Shown in pieces: positions 43,915 to 51,482 of a stretch of 64,000 nucleotides of DNA; positions within the stretch are counted from its first letter, which is position 1, and each line of letters begins with the position of its first letter. The notes beneath the pieces are model-generated. The model did no database searches. It worked only from the letters and a program-made list of their open reading frames with translations, and was not told the DNA's origin. Position numbers and translations under genes: made by a program. This DNA is from Paenibacillus lupini (GTDB lineage Bacteria; Bacillota; Bacilli; Paenibacillales; Paenibacillaceae). The stretch spans positions 1 through 64,000 of the forward strand of contig NZ_JAASRW010000012.1 in NCBI RefSeq assembly GCF_011761355.1. Direction: 5' to 3'.

Positions 43915-45456
43915 ATGAAAAAAATTCAAATCTTTGATACAACATTACGTGATGGCGAACAATCGCCTGGAGCATCTATTGAGCCTGAACGCAAAATCAT
44001 TATCGCACGCCAGCTGGCTAAGCTGGGCGTCGATATCATCGAACCTGGCTTTGCGATTTCTAGTCCTGGTGAGTTTTCGGCTATTCAGCAAATCTCACGT
44101 GAATTGCAAAACGTTGAAATTTGTGGTTTTGCACGTGCAGTGAAAGTTGACATTGATGCTGCGCTCAAGGCTACGCAGGATGCTGCGAAACGCCGTCTGC
44201 ATCTGTTCATCTCTTCCTCGGATATTCATCTGAGCCATCAAATTCGCAAGACGCGCTCTGAGGTTATCCAAATTGCAAAAGATATGATCTCTTATGCGAA
44301 GCAATTTGTTGACGAGATTCAATTTGCAGCCATGGACTCGACCCGCTCAGACAGGGATTTTGTAATTGAACTGGTGGAGGCGGCGATTGAATCCGGCGCC
44401 ACCATTATCAACCTGCCTGATACACTGGGTTACGCGCTGCCAAATGAGATGGTGGATCTGTTCACTTCAGTCCGCCAGCAGGCGCGGGGCGGAGATAAGG
44501 TTCGTTACAGCACGCATAACCATAACGATCTGGGTATGGCAGTTGCGAATAGTATGGCAGCGATTCAAGCTGGAGCAACACAGGTAGAGGTAACGGTTAA
44601 TGGTGTTGGCGAACGGGCCGGCAACTGCTCGCTCGAGGAGCTGGCGATGCTGATCGAGACACGCAAAGCGGCGCTGCAGATTGAGACAAATATTGAACAG
44701 AGCGAGATCTATACGACATCCCATATGGTCAGCCGTGCCATGCATTATCCGATTGCATATAACAAGCCCATTGTAGGGCGCAATGCCTTCCAGCATGAAT
44801 CAGGCATTCACCAGGATGGCTTACTGAAAGACCGCAGTACGTATGAGATTATGGATCCAGAAGCGATGGGTATCTCCCGCAGTATGATCATATTAGGCCG
44901 CCATTCCGGCCGCCATGCGATTAAACATCGTCTGTCGGAGTATGGCATTAACGTGGCTGACGATGAATTAGTCGAGGTCTATAACCGCTTTAAACAAGTA
45001 GCTGATGAGAAAAAAATCGTAACGGATGATGAACTGATCCGCATTGCCGGTGAAATGACCGAGACACAGCCGGACCCTTACAAGCTGGTTGATCTGCAAG
45101 TATTGGCTGGCAGCCAGAAGTCCCGTATCGCTTCAGTTACTATCCGCGAAAGCGCAGATGGTGCAGAACGCTCTTACTCCGGCATGGGAGAAGGGCCGCT
45201 CGAGGCTGTTATTCATTGCATCCAGCAGGCGATTCCAGTAGCAGCTCAATTCGAGGATCTGGAGCTGCATTCCTTATCGACCGGTGAGGATGCGCATGGC
45301 GAAGCAGTCGTGAGCATTATTATAGAAGGTGAGAGATTCCGCGGTACTTCTATCCATAAGGACATCATCTATGCAGCTGCTCAGGCGTATGTTGGAGCCT
45401 GCAATCAAGCCGTAATGACGGGCAGGAAACGCATTGTGGAAGAGAATGCCGGATAG
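43915..45456 (+). CDS. leuA: 2-isopropylmalate synthase
   Basis: A 513-aa enzyme catalysing the first committed step of leucine synthesis. N-terminal FDTTLRDGEQSPGASI, the metal-site His pair in STHNHNDLGMAVAN, VNGVGERAGNCSLEE, and the FQHESGIHQDG loop are diagnostic. Residues ~385-510 form the C-terminal LeuA allosteric domain for leucine feedback (DLQVLAGSQKSRIASVTI...). It is monocistronic here, without leuBCD or ilv genes, under two tandem T-boxes. AATTCGGAGG-type spacing upstream is good. Confidence 0.95.
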   Translation: MKKIQIFDTTLRDGEQSPGASIEPERKIIIARQLAKLGVDIIEPGFAISSPGEFSAIQQISRELQNVEICGFARAVKVDIDAALKATQDAAKRRLHLFISSSDIHLSHQIRKTRSEVIQIAKDMISYAKQFVDEIQFAAMDSTRSDRDFVIELVEAAIESGATIINLPDTLGYALPNEMVDLFTSVRQQARGGDKVRYSTHNHNDLGMAVANSMAAIQAGATQVEVTVNGVGERAGNCSLEELAMLIETRKAALQIETNIEQSEIYTTSHMVSRAMHYPIAYNKPIVGRNAFQHESGIHQDGLLKDRSTYEIMDPEAMGISRSMIILGRHSGRHAIKHRLSEYGINVADDELVEVYNRFKQVADEKKIVTDDELIRIAGEMTETQPDPYKLVDLQVLAGSQKSRIASVTIRESADGAERSYSGMGEGPLEAVIHCIQQAIPVAAQFEDLELHSLSTGEDAHGEAVVSIIIEGERFRGTSIHKDIIYAAAQAYVGACNQAVMTGRKRIVEENAG

Positions 45457-45465
45457 TTGGAATAC

Positions 45466-45733
45466 TTATCCACAAAAATAGCTGACCTGTGCATAAGAGG
45501 AAAAAAACGGATAAATACAACCTTTTCTCTGTGAATAAAAATGTGAGTGATTCGTGGATAGTTTCTGCACAGGCACCTGTGGATAATGTGGATAAAGTGG
45601 ATAAAATAATAGGCTAGGAAGCATTTGTAAGTAATTAGTGACGTTAACCTTTACAAATCACGCTTTGTTATCGACAGAATTAACTAACAATTCACGTTAT
45701 TATGTGGATAAACCTGTGGACAAGGTGGACAGT
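45466..45733. other. Cluster of DnaA boxes
   Basis: Noncoding region after leuA with four perfect DnaA boxes: TTATCCACA at 45466-45474 (plus orientation), and TGTGGATAA at 45578-45586, 45587-45595 and 45713-45721 (opposite orientation). Four more sites have one mismatch: 45488-45496, 45596-45604, 45668-45676 and 45725-45733. Three boxes at 45578-45604 are contiguous with a 9-bp period. This density is far above chance and resembles the DnaA-box clusters known outside oriC in B. subtilis. No dnaA or dnaN gene is nearby, so it is not oriC by context. Confidence 0.85.
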
Positions 45734-45746
45734 TACCCCGAAAGCA

Positions 45747-45783
45747 CGATTTTGTGCTTTCGGGTTTTTTTTTATGTTTTGGG
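45747..45783 (+). terminator. Rho-independent terminator
   Basis: A perfect 11-bp stem CCCGAAAGCAC / GTGCTTTCGGG followed by nine T residues. It lies at the end of the DnaA-box region and would stop leuA transcription before the ABC gene. Confidence 0.93.
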
Positions 45784-45809
45784 AGCTTTTTTAGTTCGAT
45801 TGCGCTACC

Positions 45810-45898
45810 GCAATAAAATTGCGTGATTCTGCAGTATGGTTTTCGGTGAAAACACTTTCAATTTCAGTTAAGGTGGAATTACAAGAAAACGTTGCGGC
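45810..45898. promoter_or_regulatory. Candidate ComA-type half-sites upstream of the ABC ATPase gene
   Basis: TTGCGC (45810) and CCGCAA (45818-45823) form an inverted pair. TTGCGT follows at 45829 and TTGCGG at 45893-45898. The B. subtilis ComA target is TTGCGG-N4-CCGCAA with a third half-site. Here the first pair has a 2-bp rather than 4-bp gap, so the match is to the half-sites, not to the full spacing. Confidence 0.35.
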
Positions 45899-45934
45899 AA
45901 ATAGGCATTCCGGCCTGAATGGAGGATAACTACA

Positions 45935-46663
45935 GTGAACAAACAGGCGATCATTCAAGTAAGCTCAATATGCAAATGCTACGGTCCGTACAACGCATTA
46001 AATGAAATCTCTTTTGAGGTGAACAGCGGTGAACTGTTCGGCATTATCGGGACTAGCGGAGCGGGCAAGACTACTTTGCTTGAGATGCTCATGGGACTTC
46101 GCAGACCGGATCAAGGCAAAATTGAAGTATTGGGCATGGATGCTATTTTGGAAGCAAAGCAATTGAAGGAATATATCGGTATGCATATGTACAGCAACTC
46201 ACTAGTAGATAATTTGACGGTCCGTGAAGCTCTGGAACTATTCCAATCGTTTTATGTAAGACAAAACAATATTGATACCATTATTTCGGATTTGGGACTA
46301 GAGCCATATATGAATAAACCTGTTAAAAGATTATCCGGCGGCTGGCAGCAGCGTATTGCGCTTGCATTCGCACTGGTGAATGATCCGAAGATTATTTTTC
46401 TAGATGAGCCAACTACCGGGCTCGATAAGCAGGCAAGAGCGGACTACTGGTCCCTTCTTATGAAGTTGAAAAGCCAAGGGAAAACCATTGTGATGGCCTC
46501 CCATGATATGGGGGAAATGCAGCGCAACTGCGACCGCATTGCGGTGCTGCGCAAAGGGGATATCGTGAAATGCGATTCGCCGCAGCAGCTCATCTCTCAA
46601 ATTCCTGAAGGCTGCGTGACAATGGAGGGCGTATACGTTCATTTCGCTTACGCTGAAGTATAA
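45935..46663 (+). CDS. ABC transporter ATP-binding protein (orphan)
   Basis: A 242-aa nucleotide-binding subunit of the ABC-2 exporter kind: Walker A GTSGAGKTTLLE, signature KRLSGGWQQRIALA, Walker B PKIIFLDEPTTGLDKQ, and switch His in VMASHDMGEM. The Q-loop reads MHMYSNSLVDNLT. A GTG start follows GGAGGA. No permease gene is adjacent, so its partner must be elsewhere. It lies just before the small ORF and comQ-like gene and may be transcribed with them; a role in exporting or tolerating the prenylated peptide is speculative. Confidence 0.85.
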   Translation: MNKQAIIQVSSICKCYGPYNALNEISFEVNSGELFGIIGTSGAGKTTLLEMLMGLRRPDQGKIEVLGMDAILEAKQLKEYIGMHMYSNSLVDNLTVREALELFQSFYVRQNNIDTIISDLGLEPYMNKPVKRLSGGWQQRIALAFALVNDPKIIFLDEPTTGLDKQARADYWSLLMKLKSQGKTIVMASHDMGEMQRNCDRIAVLRKGDIVKCDSPQQLISQIPEGCVTMEGVYVHFAYAEV

Positions 46664-46709
46664 CCTTGTTTTAGATTATGCGGCTTAGCTTGAAGGAGGA
46701 CTTCTGTAC

Positions 46710-46928
46710 ATGGATCATGGAAGCGACATCGAGAGTCCGTCAGTTCATCGAAGCCAAGTGATAGAGAAGCGAATGGAGATGATTGCTGCACTGCTTGATA
46801 AATTAAATGGGGAGGAGATTGTCCAACAATCCAAAACAACAAAGCACGTATCTCAGAAGCGGAAGGGGCGAAATAATGACAGATTGCTGCAAATAGTTGC
46901 CGGCATTTTCTTCCATCGTATAAGATAA
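46710..46928 (+). CDS. Small hypothetical protein preceding comQ-like gene
   Basis: I do not recognise this 72-aa protein. A helical N-terminal part (QVIEKRMEMIAALLDKLNGEE) is followed by a very basic stretch (KTTKHVSQKRKGRNN) and an amphipathic C terminus (LLQIVAGIFFHRI). AAGGAGGA (46693-46700) lies 9 bases before the ATG, strong evidence for translation. It ends 30 bases before the comQ-like start. The position matches degQ in B. subtilis, but I see no sequence likeness to DegQ. Confidence 0.6.
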   Translation: MDHGSDIESPSVHRSQVIEKRMEMIAALLDKLNGEEIVQQSKTTKHVSQKRKGRNNDRLLQIVAGIFFHRIR

Positions 46929-46958
46929 GGATGACACTACCATGATGGAGGTCATTAG

Positions 46959-47879
46959 ATGGAAGACATTATGCCTATAATCGGGCAAAACATGCTGCGG
47001 ATTTCCGATAAGTATTTTTGGGCGGAGCCGCTTGCTGAATATGCTCGTGCCTTTATACGGGAAAAGCAGGCCGAATCCATGAGATTCGGTCTATTAACCG
47101 TACTGCATTACCGAATGTTTGGAGGGAACTCCGAATCGATCTATCAGGCCGCTGCTGCAGTTGAGCTATTTATATTAGCGTCTGATATACTAGATGATTT
47201 ACAGGATGGCGATGCACCGCATCAAGCCTGGTCCCAGGTGCCGGCAGCCGCTGCGATGCAGGTGGCTGTTTCCTTAATTGTGCTGTCGCAGCAGGCAATA
47301 CTGGAGCTAGAGTTTGGACAGGCTGAGCTCATACGTGTGATGCGAATGATGAATGAGCAGCTGCTGAAGGCGGCAAATGGACAAATGCTTGACTTGATGA
47401 ATGCTGTTACCGATGAGGAGTCCTATTTGAGAGTAGTTCAGCATAAATCAGCTGCCCTTATCGTCTTTGCTTGTATGACTGGAGTCATGCTTACTGGACG
47501 GGACTGGCATCCTATTGTGGCCGAATATGCGGAAGAAGTAGGTATGGCGGCTCAAATTAAAAATGATATTAGAGACCTGCTTCGATGGGACGACAAGAAT
47601 GATTTTATTCTGCGTAAAAAGACCCTGCTTACTTTGTTTCTTTTGGAGGAGATTGCGGAACAGGATCAATGGATCGCAGACTACTTTGAAGGCAAAATTT
47701 CGCTTGCTGATGTCTTGGATCGACAGCAAATGCTGGAAGAGGCATGTAATCGGACAGGGGCAGCTCTATATGGCTCCGTGCACATGAGAATGCACTTTAA
47801 TCGGTTCCAGGAACTGCTGGATGACGTTCCGGAAGCCGCGTCAGATAAGGACAAGCTCCTACAAATCTTCTCCAGCTAG
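46959..47879 (+). CDS. comQ: ComQ-like isoprenyl transferase
   Basis: A 306-aa protein of the polyprenyl-synthase fold. The first Asp-rich motif is in LASDILDDLQDGD (residues ~73-85) and the second region reads AAQIKNDIRDLLRWDDKND (~197-215) with the altered pattern seen in ComQ proteins. ComQ farnesylates or geranylates a Trp of the ComX pre-peptide. A 57-aa peptide gene with a near-terminal Trp follows 127 bases downstream, then a kinase and regulator, which fixes the assignment by context. GGAGGT lies 6 bases before the ATG. Confidence 0.85.
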   Translation: MEDIMPIIGQNMLRISDKYFWAEPLAEYARAFIREKQAESMRFGLLTVLHYRMFGGNSESIYQAAAAVELFILASDILDDLQDGDAPHQAWSQVPAAAAMQVAVSLIVLSQQAILELEFGQAELIRVMRMMNEQLLKAANGQMLDLMNAVTDEESYLRVVQHKSAALIVFACMTGVMLTGRDWHPIVAEYAEEVGMAAQIKNDIRDLLRWDDKNDFILRKKTLLTLFLLEEIAEQDQWIADYFEGKISLADVLDRQQMLEEACNRTGAALYGSVHMRMHFNRFQELLDDVPEAASDKDKLLQIFSS

Positions 47880-47895
47880 GGCCTTCTTGCACATA

Positions 47896-47913
47896 CCGCA
47901 AAGAGGGTTGCGG
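47896..47913. promoter_or_regulatory. Inverted ComA-type half-sites between comQ and comX
   Basis: CCGCAA (47896-47901) and TTGCGG (47908-47913) separated by 6 bases. These are the exact ComA half-sites but in everted order relative to the B. subtilis box. They could also form a short hairpin. The position upstream of the comX promoter candidate suits autoregulation. Confidence 0.35.
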
Positions 47914-47935
47914 GAAATACGGGAGAGATTGGCGT

Positions 47936-47963
47936 TTGCTGTCGAATGATTTCCTGCTATATT
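47936..47963 (+). promoter_or_regulatory. Promoter candidate for comX
   Basis: TTGCTG (47936-47941), 16-bp spacer, TATATT (47958-47963). The -10 lies inside the left arm of the perfect palindrome at 47954-47991. Confidence 0.45.
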
Positions 47964-47991
47964 AGAATCAGATTTGATTCTAATATAGCAG
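47954..47991. repeat. Perfect 16-bp inverted repeat upstream of comX
   Basis: CTGCTATATTAGAATC (47954-47969), 6-nt loop AGATTT, then its exact reverse complement (47976-47991). The right arm ends in the ribosome binding site GAGGAGGA of comX. It may be an operator, an mRNA 5' stabilising hairpin, or an attenuator; no T run follows directly. Confidence 0.9.
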
Positions 47992-48006
47992 AGGAGGAAT
48001 TTTTAA

Positions 48007-48180
48007 ATGTTGAAAGATGCTATCCGTACGCTTGCTGCAAGCAAAGAAAAAATGTCGATGATGATGGGTGGACAACTCCAATTGGCTGGCGTATCCGCAG
48101 CTGAACACAAAGCACTCCAAGATGCGCTTAAGAATCAAGACGAGAAAAAAGGCAACTACACACTGGCTGTTTGGGGCTAA
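48007..48180 (+). CDS. comX: ComX-like pheromone precursor peptide
   Basis: A 57-aa peptide. GAGGAGGA lies 8 bases before the ATG. Its pattern (IRTLAASKEKMSMMMGG, LQLAGVSAAEHKALQDAL) follows the ComX pre-peptide layout of a leader helix, a small glycine-turn region and a second helix, then the C-terminal tail KGNYTLAVWG with Trp as the penultimate residue. Mature ComX pheromones are the last 5-10 residues, prenylated on Trp by ComQ and read by ComP. It is flanked by comQ-like and comP-like genes. Peptide identity is strong by context; the mature length and prenyl group are unknown. Confidence 0.82.
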   Translation: MLKDAIRTLAASKEKMSMMMGGQLQLAGVSAAEHKALQDALKNQDEKKGNYTLAVWG

Positions 48181-48223
48181 TTAGCTAAAACGACTTCATG
48201 CGTGTGCAGGAGGAGATTAGACG

Positions 48224-50617
48224 ATGTTAAAACCCACTTATAGAATTTCAGCACCTCTCTTCCTGGCTGCATTTCTCGTCATTTTGCTCTATTTGACCTT
48301 CACGATTATTAAAGAGCCTTTTATAGGTGTCGAATTGGTTGAAGGTTCAAAGGGAGAGTATTTCGTGAAAGCTCTCGAGCCTGCCGGACAAGCTGTCAGC
48401 AAAGGCATCTTAGTCGGCGATAGAATCATAACTGTGAATGGTGCACCGGCAGGTGATTATAGCAATGTGAAGAAGTTTTTCTCAATTGAGAAATCTAGTG
48501 CGGTGCTTGTTGAACATAGCAGTAAGGAGCAGCAATTAATCGTATTTAACCGGGGTTGGTACGGAGATCATTCTAGCTGGGAATTGTTCATACAGCTGTA
48601 TATTCCGCTTATCTCTCTGATCCTGTTCGCAGGGTTTTCTTCTTTTCTATACTCGAAAAGGAAAAATGATAATGCGGCTTTAATGCTTATGCTGTTTTTT
48701 GCAACGATTGGCCTATGCTATTATTCTTCAGCTGCGTCCTATCGTAGTGATCCTGTCGGATTCTCAATTATTTATCTCATATTGCCGTCTGTACCGATTA
48801 TTTTCCTGCAGTTTATGAACCAGTATATGAAGCGGTATAATGTCGTATTTATTAGCAAATCCGGATTAATCGGCATGCTTAGTGCATTTGGTCTAGTTGA
48901 ACTTGGTATGCTCCTTTACGTTTGGACGGATCTGATCTCCAACGATGCAGTTGTATACATACGAATGTTGTATTACGGGACACTCATTATCGGTAATTTC
49001 ATTTGCATTTATCAGTTAGTCAGGAAGTTTATGCAATATCGCAATACGAAGTTTAACTCGCTTTTCAAAATAACGCTTGTATCGCATATTGTGGCATTTA
49101 CGCCATTTACGGCGATGAACCTGCTGCCATTATTTATTGGCGGAGGTCAGATTTTACCGGCTGCATTTACATCTTTGTTCCTGTTCGTGCTGCCGATTGT
49201 GTATTTCTACCTGTTAACATCTAACCAGCTCTTTGACATTGACTTCATCCTGACTAGGTTTAAATATTATACGCTTTTGTCAGTTCTGCCTGCTTTGCTG
49301 TTAACGCTTGCTATTATTGGGGTACTTAACGGAAGGGCAGAAGTATCGTGGGTTGGCTACATTCAGATGTTCTTGACATCGTATATTGTCATGACGCTCT
49401 TCTTGTACATCAAGGAGCAGATCGATCATAAGTTTCGTCCTAAGCTGTTTAAGGCTATGTATAGCTATCAGGACAGCTTGGATCGCTTCTCCCGTAAAGT
49501 AGCGACTGTTATGAAGAGAGCGGACTTGGAGGCTGTGCTCAAGCAGGAGATTAGTGATCTGCTGCCTGTTAATCGCATTGACTTTGTACTTGTTGATCAA
49601 GCTGACGGGTCTGTTCAGAAGCTTGGTGAATCTGATGAGGAGAAAGGTACATCTTTATTCCTGCTCCAAGTCGCGGAATCACTGCAAGTTGGAGAGATGG
49701 TCGAGCTGCCTCACGGCATTGGACTTGTCATTGGCCGCCAACGCTCCAAATACCATGTCGTATGGATTGGTTCGAAGACGAATCATACCCGCTTTAACTC
49801 GGATGAGCTGCGCTGGCTGAAGACACTAGCCAATTATTCAAGCATCGTATTCGAGAATCTTTACTTGATTGAAGGTCTGATAGAGGATTTGGAATCGGAA
49901 GTGCGGAAGGAGCAGACGACTGCCCCTTGGGTGCTGCGTTTATTATTCTGCTTGTCGGAGAATGAACGCAGGAAGCTGGCTGCAGATCTTCATGACTCAG
50001 CTTTGCAGGATCAACTGATCTGGTATCGAAAGCTAGAAGGAGTTATGAATGACTTTCCGATATCGGACAAGCTGGGTAATGAGCTGAATGAGATCAAAGA
50101 AGGCTTGCTTGATGTCATTCATCAGATTCGCGAGACGTGCAATGAATTACGGCCGCCGCTCTTGAAAGAAATGGGCGTAATTGAGGCTGTTGAATCTATC
50201 GTGGAGCATTCGCAAATGCGCGATAACTTTGCTGTTGATTTCCGGCCGAAGCCATTCACCCATCCGCTTAACGAAGAGCAAATTACGGCTATTTACCGAA
50301 TCGTTCAGGAATTGCTCCGTAATGCTGCTAAGCATGCACAAGCTAATCAGGTTACACTCGAGCTTGAGCAGCGGAGAGGAAAAATCTTTTTCCGCTACAA
50401 GGATGACGGTATTGGAATGGATGTTGATTATATGAAAGCATCCTTCGAGCATATGGGGCTGTCCGGGATTAAAGAACGGGTGGCAAGTCTTGAAGGAGAA
50501 ATCACGTTCCGGTCGAAGCGTGGAAGCGGCCTGGAAGTTGTGATCAACTTGCCGGAGACAATGACGACCGGTCGTTCGGAAAGGGGGTTATTACGTGATT
50601 CGTATCTTATTAGTTGA
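48224..50617 (+). CDS. comP: ComP-like sensor histidine kinase with PDZ domain
   Basis: A 797-aa membrane kinase. One N-terminal membrane segment (FLAAFLVILLYLTFTII), an extracytoplasmic PDZ-type domain (residues ~35-105; GILVGDRIITVNGAPAGDY), then about seven membrane segments (~125-395), a GAF-like stretch, a HisKA_3 dimerisation domain with LAADLHDSALQDQL (His ~590), and a GHKL ATPase (ELLRNAAKHAQANQ, DDGIGM, GSGLEV). This is the ComP layout. GGAGGAGA precedes the ATG. The comA-like gene overlaps its end by 23 bases. Confidence 0.88.
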   Translation: MLKPTYRISAPLFLAAFLVILLYLTFTIIKEPFIGVELVEGSKGEYFVKALEPAGQAVSKGILVGDRIITVNGAPAGDYSNVKKFFSIEKSSAVLVEHSSKEQQLIVFNRGWYGDHSSWELFIQLYIPLISLILFAGFSSFLYSKRKNDNAALMLMLFFATIGLCYYSSAASYRSDPVGFSIIYLILPSVPIIFLQFMNQYMKRYNVVFISKSGLIGMLSAFGLVELGMLLYVWTDLISNDAVVYIRMLYYGTLIIGNFICIYQLVRKFMQYRNTKFNSLFKITLVSHIVAFTPFTAMNLLPLFIGGGQILPAAFTSLFLFVLPIVYFYLLTSNQLFDIDFILTRFKYYTLLSVLPALLLTLAIIGVLNGRAEVSWVGYIQMFLTSYIVMTLFLYIKEQIDHKFRPKLFKAMYSYQDSLDRFSRKVATVMKRADLEAVLKQEISDLLPVNRIDFVLVDQADGSVQKLGESDEEKGTSLFLLQVAESLQVGEMVELPHGIGLVIGRQRSKYHVVWIGSKTNHTRFNSDELRWLKTLANYSSIVFENLYLIEGLIEDLESEVRKEQTTAPWVLRLLFCLSENERRKLAADLHDSALQDQLIWYRKLEGVMNDFPISDKLGNELNEIKEGLLDVIHQIRETCNELRPPLLKEMGVIEAVESIVEHSQMRDNFAVDFRPKPFTHPLNEEQITAIYRIVQELLRNAAKHAQANQVTLELEQRRGKIFFRYKDDGIGMDVDYMKASFEHMGLSGIKERVASLEGEITFRSKRGSGLEVVINLPETMTTGRSERGLLRDSYLIS

Positions 50618-51251
50618 TGATCATCCATCCGTAGGAGAAGGCACTAAGACGATGATCGAGCAGGATCCTGAGATGAAAGTGACGGTTGTGTTATCCGCTA
50701 TGGAAGCACTTGATGCCGTAAACCAAGATCCCTTTGATATTATTTTATGTGATTTGAATATGCCGGGGATAAGCGGGCTAGAGCTCGCCAAGCGGCTCAT
50801 TCAGCAGGATCCTGATCGCAGAGTCTTAATCTATACCGGGTACGAAATTAGTACCCACTACAACTTGCTGATCGAATGTGGTGTGTCCGGGTTTATTTCC
50901 AAGACGGTATCTCGCGAACAGCTGCATAACACCATTCGCTGTGCCATGCGTGGGGAGGCGGTTATCCCAATCACCCTGCTTAAGCAGCTTCGCCGTAATG
51001 AAGTGAAGATTACTCGTGCGGAGAAGGCCATTGAAGAGGTCTCTATTAATGAGCGAGATCAAGATATTTTGCAAGAGGTTGCTAACGGCAGCAGCAATAA
51101 GGATATCGCCGCTAAGCTGCATATGAGCCAACGTACGGTGGAGTATAACTTAACCCGTATCTTCGAGAAATTAAGTGTTCGCTCGAGGTCAGAAGCGATT
51201 GTAGAAGCGAAGCGTTTAGGACTCATTCGAATGGAACAATTTTTAACTTAA
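50595..51251 (+). CDS. comA: ComA-like NarL/LuxR response regulator
   Basis: A 218-aa regulator. The receiver domain shows LLVDDHPSVGEGTKTMIEQD, the phospho-acceptor Asp in IILCDLNMPG (~54) and ISKTVSREQL; the first of these closely recalls B. subtilis ComA (IDDHPAVMEGTKTILE). The C-terminal LuxR helix-turn-helix is NERDQDILQEVANGSSNKDIAAKLHMSQRTVEYNLTRIFEKL. A GTG start at 50595, AAGGGGG upstream, overlaps the comP-like gene. Confidence 0.88.
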   Translation: MIRILLVDDHPSVGEGTKTMIEQDPEMKVTVVLSAMEALDAVNQDPFDIILCDLNMPGISGLELAKRLIQQDPDRRVLIYTGYEISTHYNLLIECGVSGFISKTVSREQLHNTIRCAMRGEAVIPITLLKQLRRNEVKITRAEKAIEEVSINERDQDILQEVANGSSNKDIAAKLHMSQRTVEYNLTRIFEKLSVRSRSEAIVEAKRLGLIRMEQFLT

Positions 51252-51309
51252 ATGTTGCTTACCCGATCATTGGCGATTCACATCAAGTGAACCGTGAATG
51301 TCTTCCTAT

Positions 51310-51357
51310 ATGGGATAACTGCAGCTTGAAGCGGCAGAATCGTATCCCCCATGTTTT
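51310..51357 (+). terminator. Terminator-like hairpin after comA
   Basis: ATGGGATA (51310-51317) pairs with TATCCC..AT near 51343-51352, with an inner CTGC/GCAG stem, then TTTT. Confidence 0.5.
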
Positions 51358-51394
51358 AATTGCAATACCTTCCTAACTATTGGTTTCCCTCTCA

Positions 51395-51429
51395 ATGCTT
51401 ACGTCTATATGGCGTAAGCATCTTTTTTT
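51395..51429 (+). terminator. Rho-independent terminator (com operon)
   Basis: A perfect 9-bp stem ATGCTTACG / CGTAAGCAT, then C and seven T residues. Confidence 0.85.
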
Positions 51430-51438
51430 GATCTATAG

Positions 51439-51482
51439 CAAAAGCCTCCCTAAACAATCACATGGATTAATTAGAGAGGCTT
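51439..51482 (-). terminator. Terminator of the ABC-F gene
   Basis: On the minus strand AAGCCTC-TCTAA pairs with TTAG-GGAGGCTT with one internal mismatch, followed by TTTT. Confidence 0.65.

Noticed and set aside
45466..45733. The DnaA-box cluster as the chromosomal origin oriC
   Set aside because: No dnaA, dnaN, rpmH or gyrase genes are nearby and no clear AT-rich unwinding element was seen; a non-oriC cluster is the better reading.
45638..45826. 62-codon open frame in the DnaA-box region
   Set aside because: It overlaps the DnaA boxes and the strong terminator at 45747-45783 and has no ribosome binding site.
46710..46928. Small ORF before comQ as a second ComX or as DegQ
   Set aside because: It has no Trp near the C terminus and no sequence likeness to DegQ; only the position agrees.
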